Shown here one piece after another: positions 6,717 to 9,512 of a stretch of DNA of 9,512 nucleotides; the first letter of the stretch is position 1, and each line of letters begins with the position of its first letter. Source of the stretch: Bacillota bacterium (lineage in GTDB: Bacteria; Bacillota; Negativicutes; Veillonellales; Negativicoccaceae); contig JAEZZT010000014.1 of the NCBI GenBank assembly GCA_023418435.1, forward strand, positions 1-9,512. The letters run 5' to 3'. A model generated the notes under the pieces. The model worked only from the letters and a program-made list of their open reading frames with translations, made no database searches and was not told the DNA's origin. A program made the position numbers and the translations under genes.

Positions 6717-6736
6717 TTTATAAACTACTCGTTTTT
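6705..6736. terminator. Bidirectional terminator holding both converging stop codons
   Basis: Perfect 32-base palindrome with no unpaired base: AAAAACGAGTAGTTTA (6705-6720) and its exact complement (6721-6736), with T-runs on each outgoing strand (TTTTTTGTTTTT on +, a T-rich complement of ATATAAAAA on -). The TAG of the OLD-family gene (6714-6716) and the TAG of the opposing gene (minus, 6727-6725) are mirror images within the stem, 8 bases apart. Confidence 0.93.
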
Positions 6737-7633
6737 TGTTTTTACGCTATTGCTCAAAGTTCCAATTTCATGAATGGAAATCCGGACATGGTCACCGGGG
6801 CGGAGAAAACGTGGCGGTTGATAGCCCATGCCGACTCCGGACGGAGTGCCGGTGGCGATGATATCGCCGGGGAGCAAGGTCATGACTTGCGATAAGTCGG
6901 CAATCAACTCTTCCACCGAAAAGATCATTTCGTCGGTCGTGGCTTGTTGACGCAGCTCGTCGTTGACATAGGTTTCCAAGTGGAATGCTTCCGGATGGTA
7001 ACCTGTCAGTATGTAGGGTCCCAAGGGACCGAATGTCTCTACATTTTTCCCGAAGAACCATTGTTGGCGCTCCCGTTGCAGGCGGCGAGATGTTACATCG
7101 TTGAAAATCGTATATCCGAAAATATATTCTCCCGCTTGTGACGGCTGAATGGAGTGGCACTCCTCGCCGATGATGACGGCCAGCTCTCCTTCGTAGTCGA
7201 TTTCCTGCAGGGCACTGTCCGGAAGTAAAATATCCGCTTGCGCAGGAATGCACGTTTGCGGCAATTTGCTGAAATAGATGGGGTGACTCGGCAGTTCCCG
7301 GGCATGGTCGGGATCGAATTCGGCAATATGTTTGCCGTAATTTTTCCCCACGCAAATGATATTGCGCTGCGGTTGCAAGGGGAGATCCATGGTGATCTCG
7401 GCGAGGGAAAGCAAGGGGAAATCTGCACCGCCGTTTTCCTCGAGTTGCTGCAAAGCGGCTGCCAGTGCGACGAGCCCCTCCCGGCCTTGGGCGATGAGTT
7501 GATTGATGTTTTCCGCTTGGGAAATAAAAGTATATTCCTCCAAGTCCACGGCCCGATAAATATGTTCGCCATCGGCGTGCAAGGCACCCCATTCCGGCGA
7601 TCCCTGGTAGAGAAAAGATAGTAATTTTTGCAT
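6725..7633 (-). CDS. Fumarylacetoacetate hydrolase-family protein
   Basis: Cytosolic metal-dependent enzyme of the FAA hydrolase superfamily, whose members hydrolyse or decarboxylate beta-diketo or 2-oxo acids (acylpyruvases, oxaloacetate decarboxylases, catechol-pathway enzymes). The 302 residues comprise an N-terminal domain of about 85 and the FAH fold (90-299). [12 protein letters not shown] (91-102) is the usual entry to the fold. The metal ligands are expected to be Glu148 and Glu150 in [11 protein letters not shown] (146-156) and Asp179 in [10 protein letters not shown] (177-186). [12 protein letters not shown] (195-206) and the C-terminal [13 protein letters not shown] (256-268) complete the signature. 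Start: ATG at 7633 with GAGG (7643-7640, minus) 6 nt upstream. Neighbours give no pathway hint, so the substrate cannot be assigned; an acylpyruvase or oxaloacetate decarboxylase activity is possible. It is apparently monocistronic. Confidence 0.9.
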   Translation of the reverse strand: MQKLLSFLYQGSPEWGALHADGEHIYRAVDLEEYTFISQAENINQLIAQGREGLVALAAALQQLEENGGADFPLLSLAEITMDLPLQPQRNIICVGKNYGKHIAEFDPDHARELPSHPIYFSKLPQTCIPAQADILLPDSALQEIDYEGELAVIIGEECHSIQPSQAGEYIFGYTIFNDVTSRRLQRERQQWFFGKNVETFGPLGPYILTGYHPEAFHLETYVNDELRQQATTDEMIFSVEELIADLSQVMTLLPGDIIATGTPSGVGMGYQPPRFLRPGDHVRISIHEIGTLSNSVKTKNE

Positions 7634-7654
7634 ATTGAACCTCGTTTTTGCTTT

Positions 7655-7663
7655 ATTATATCA
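7655..7663 (-). promoter_or_regulatory. Extended -10 promoter of the FAH-family gene
   Basis: Minus strand TGATATAAT (7663-7655): perfect -10 with TGn extension and no convincing -35 at 16-18 bp. The predicted start near 7648 leaves a leader of about 15 nt holding the GAGG ribosome site. Confidence 0.65.
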
Positions 7664-7708
7664 TGCACCATATCCAAACGATGGAAATTTTATTGCGTTG
7701 AAGGTATG

Positions 7709-7717
7709 TGGTACAAT
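7709..7717 (+). promoter_or_regulatory. Extended -10 promoter of glnS
   Basis: TGGTACAAT: -10 hexamer TACAAT (7712-7717, 5 of 6) with TGn extension; a T-rich stretch (7688-7694) occupies the -35 position without matching consensus. The predicted start near 7724 gives a leader of about 27 nt. The leader is too short for a T-box. Confidence 0.6.
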
Positions 7718-7750
7718 AAACACAAGATAAAAAGATGCGGAGGAAGCATG

Positions 7751-9427
7751 ATGGAAGAAGTGAAAAGCACTAATTTTATTGAAAATGAAATCAATCGTGA
7801 CCTGGCAGAAGGAGTGTATGCGGATCATCGCGTGCATACTCGTTTTCCTCCTGAACCGAACGGTTACTTGCATATAGGACATGCCAAGAGTATTTGCCTG
7901 AACTTCGGTTTGGGTGAAAAATACAACGGCTCGACGAATTTGCGTTTTGATGACACCAATCCGACCAAGGAGGAAACGGAATACGTCGATTCGATCAAAG
8001 AAGATGTAGAATGGCTCGGTTTTCATTGGGACGGCGAAGCGCATTATGCATCCGATTATTTCCCGCAATTGTATGATTATGCTTGCCAGCTGATTCGCGA
8101 AGGCAAAGCCTATGTCGATGATTTGAGCGGCGAAGAAATCCGCGCCTATCGTGGCGACTTTACGACTCCGGGCAAGGAAAGTCCGTATCGCAACCGTTCC
8201 GTCGAAGAAAACTTGCGCTTGTTTGAAGAAATGAAAGAGGGCAAGTATGCCGACGGCGAAAAGGTATTGCGGGCCAAGATCGATATGGCATCTCCGAATA
8301 TTGCGATGCGCGATCCGGTCATGTATCGTATCATTCATGCCAATCACCATCGCACCGGGGATCAATGGTGCATTTATCCGATGTATGATTATGCCCATCC
8401 CGTATCCGATGCCATCGAAAGAATTACTCATTCGGTGTGCACCTTGGAGTTTGAGGATCATCGTCCCTTGTATGAATGGTTTTTGCAGAGTTGGCCGGAC
8501 AAAGAATTGCCGCGTCAGATCGAGTTTGCCCGTCTCAATGTGACCACCATGCTCACCAGCAAACGCAAATTGCGTCGCCTGGTAGAAGAAGGTTTGGTGG
8601 CCGGCTGGGACGATCCGCGTATGCCGACTATCTCCGGTATCCGCCGTCGCGGCTATACGCCGGCATCGTTGCGGGATTTTTGCGAGCGTATCGGGGTAGC
8701 AAAAAACGACAGCATGGTCGATATCGGCATGTTGGAATTTTGTGTTCGTGAAGATCTCAAGGATAAAGCGCCGCGCATGATGGCGGTAGTGGATCCACTC
8801 AAAATCGTCTTGACGAATTATCCGGAAGGGCAAGTGGAATATTTGCCGATCGAAAACAATTCGGATGACCCGGATGCAGGTGTACGTGAAGTGCCTTTCG
8901 GTCGTGAATTGTATATTGAACGTGCCGATTTTATGGAAGAACCTGTGAAAAAGTTTTTCCGTTTGGCACCGGAGCGGGAAGTTCGTTTGAAGAATGCGTA
9001 CATTATTAAATGCGAGGAAGTCATCAAGAATGAAGCCGGAGAAATTGTCGAGCTTCGTTGTACCTATGATGAGAATTCCAAGAGCGGTACGGAAGGAAGC
9101 AAGCGCAAGGTCAAAGGCGTCCTGCATTGGGTAGCGGCGGCCACTGCCGTTCCGGCGGAAGTGCGGCTCTATGACTACTTGTTCCCGGATACGGAGAGCG
9201 ATGAAGAGAAAGATTTTACGGAAACGCTCAATCCCGAATCTTTGCTCGTGATGCAATCTTTCGTCGAACCGGCAGTCGCTACATATCCGGTCGGCACGCG
9301 GTTCCAATTCCTGCGCCAGGGATACTTTGTCATCGATCCGGATACGACGGAGGATCACTTGGTCATCAATCGTATCGTAGGATTGCGCGATACATGGGCT
9401 AAATTACAGAAGAAGGAATCACAATGA
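7751..9427 (+). CDS. glnS: Glutaminyl-tRNA synthetase
   Basis: Class I aminoacyl-tRNA synthetase charging tRNA-Gln directly with glutamine and ATP in the cytosol. The 558 residues match E. coli GlnRS (about 553) and read closely like it from end to end. [16 protein letters not shown] (32-47) carries the HIGH motif at 41-44, followed by LRFDDTNP (64-71). [12 protein letters not shown] (209-220) and [13 protein letters not shown] (226-238) form the catalytic core. The KMSKS-type loop is LTSKR (268-272), the [18 protein letters not shown] block (287-304) follows, and the C-terminal anticodon-binding barrels end in [12 protein letters not shown] (540-551). Start: GGAGG (7739-7743) is 4 nt from the ATG at 7748 and 7 nt from that at 7751; I prefer 7751. 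The frame is open upstream to 7628 but crosses the promoter. There is no YqeY-type C-terminal fusion. Confidence 0.97.
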   Translation: MEEVKSTNFIENEINRDLAEGVYADHRVHTRFPPEPNGYLHIGHAKSICLNFGLGEKYNGSTNLRFDDTNPTKEETEYVDSIKEDVEWLGFHWDGEAHYASDYFPQLYDYACQLIREGKAYVDDLSGEEIRAYRGDFTTPGKESPYRNRSVEENLRLFEEMKEGKYADGEKVLRAKIDMASPNIAMRDPVMYRIIHANHHRTGDQWCIYPMYDYAHPVSDAIERITHSVCTLEFEDHRPLYEWFLQSWPDKELPRQIEFARLNVTTMLTSKRKLRRLVEEGLVAGWDDPRMPTISGIRRRGYTPASLRDFCERIGVAKNDSMVDIGMLEFCVREDLKDKAPRMMAVVDPLKIVLTNYPEGQVEYLPIENNSDDPDAGVREVPFGRELYIERADFMEEPVKKFFRLAPEREVRLKNAYIIKCEEVIKNEAGEIVELRCTYDENSKSGTEGSKRKVKGVLHWVAAATAVPAEVRLYDYLFPDTESDEEKDFTETLNPESLLVMQSFVEPAVATYPVGTRFQFLRQGYFVIDPDTTEDHLVINRIVGLRDTWAKLQKKESQ

Positions 9428-9512
9428 AAAGAATTTGGAAATTAGCTATTGGAGGAATATTTTGTTGCTATGCTTCTGTAGCAGTGCAAGCAATGGATTG
9501 GTCCATTCCTTT
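9424..9512 (+). CDS. Start of an exported protein with signal peptide, 3' end off window
   Basis: The ATG at 9424 overlaps the glnS stop as ATGA, with an AAGGA ribosome site (9413-9417) 6 nt upstream. The first 29 codons read [10 protein letters not shown]..., then [13 protein letters not shown], then MDWSIP. This is a classical signal peptide: basic n-region (Lys2, Arg3, Lys6), hydrophobic core of about 13 residues, and an Ala-x-Ala-like site (VQA) favouring cleavage after residue 23. The two cysteines (14-15) do not fit a lipobox. The mature protein is not visible, so its function cannot be named; a periplasmic, outer-membrane or secreted protein is expected. It is probably co-transcribed and translationally coupled with glnS. 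Confidence 0.75.
   Translation, partial: MKRIWKLAIGGIFCCYASVAVQAMDWSIP

Noticed and set aside
7628..7750. Upstream extension of glnS from the ATG at 7628
   Set aside because: It would run through the divergent promoters and the FAH-family start codon; GlnRS similarity begins only near the ATG at 7751.
7661..9358. 565-codon open frame antisense to glnS
   Set aside because: It lies wholly opposite a strongly conserved GlnRS gene, has no recognisable domain and no placed ribosome site. It arises from the codon composition of glnS.
1..9512. tRNA, rRNA, T-box, CRISPR or mobile element
   Set aside because: Non-coding gaps are at most about 120 bp and are explained by promoters and terminators. 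No spaced direct repeats, terminal inverted repeats with a transposase, or cloverleaf-like segments were seen.

Overview
The window is gene-dense chromosomal DNA of roughly 50% G+C with tight intergenic gaps. It holds seven complete protein genes and two cut by the window edges. I see no rRNA, tRNA, CRISPR array or insertion sequence. Strong AGGAGG-type ribosome sites, TATAAT-type -10 boxes, a BioW-type biotin route and a diaminopimelate dehydrogenase suggest a Firmicutes-like anaerobe. A canonical glutaminyl-tRNA synthetase, less common in classical Gram-positives, makes a diderm Firmicute (Negativicutes/Veillonellales-like) my best guess. That placement is inference only.

Layout, left to right: the 3' end of a biotin operon, bioW (5' end off the window) overlapping bioF; a convergent FlK-type thioesterase; divergent from it, threonine synthase thrC; convergent to thrC, meso-diaminopimelate dehydrogenase ddh; divergent from ddh, a lone OLD-family ATPase/TOPRIM nuclease read from a TTG start; convergent to it, a fumarylacetoacetate-hydrolase-fold protein; divergent from that, glnS; and, overlapping the glnS stop by ATGA, the start of an exported protein whose signal peptide is visible.

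The arrangement is unusually regular. From bioF to glnS the transcription units alternate in direction. Each convergent junction carries one inverted repeat that can end transcription from both sides: 1874-1918, 3892-3922 and 6705-6736. Each divergent junction (about 100-120 bp) carries two outward -10 boxes. Predicted 5' leaders are very short, and several ribosome sites sit almost at the predicted transcript start.

Most genes are core metabolism: pimelate to 8-amino-7-oxononanoate for biotin, threonine and meso-diaminopimelate from the aspartate family, and Gln-tRNA charging. The item most worth a second look is the OLD-family protein. Its TOPRIM nuclease motifs look intact, but its ATPase core departs from the family consensus in the Walker A asparagines, the signature and the switch histidine, and a TTTCTA-TG-TAGAAA palindrome lies in its promoter. 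I see no clear evidence of a wholly new multi-gene system.
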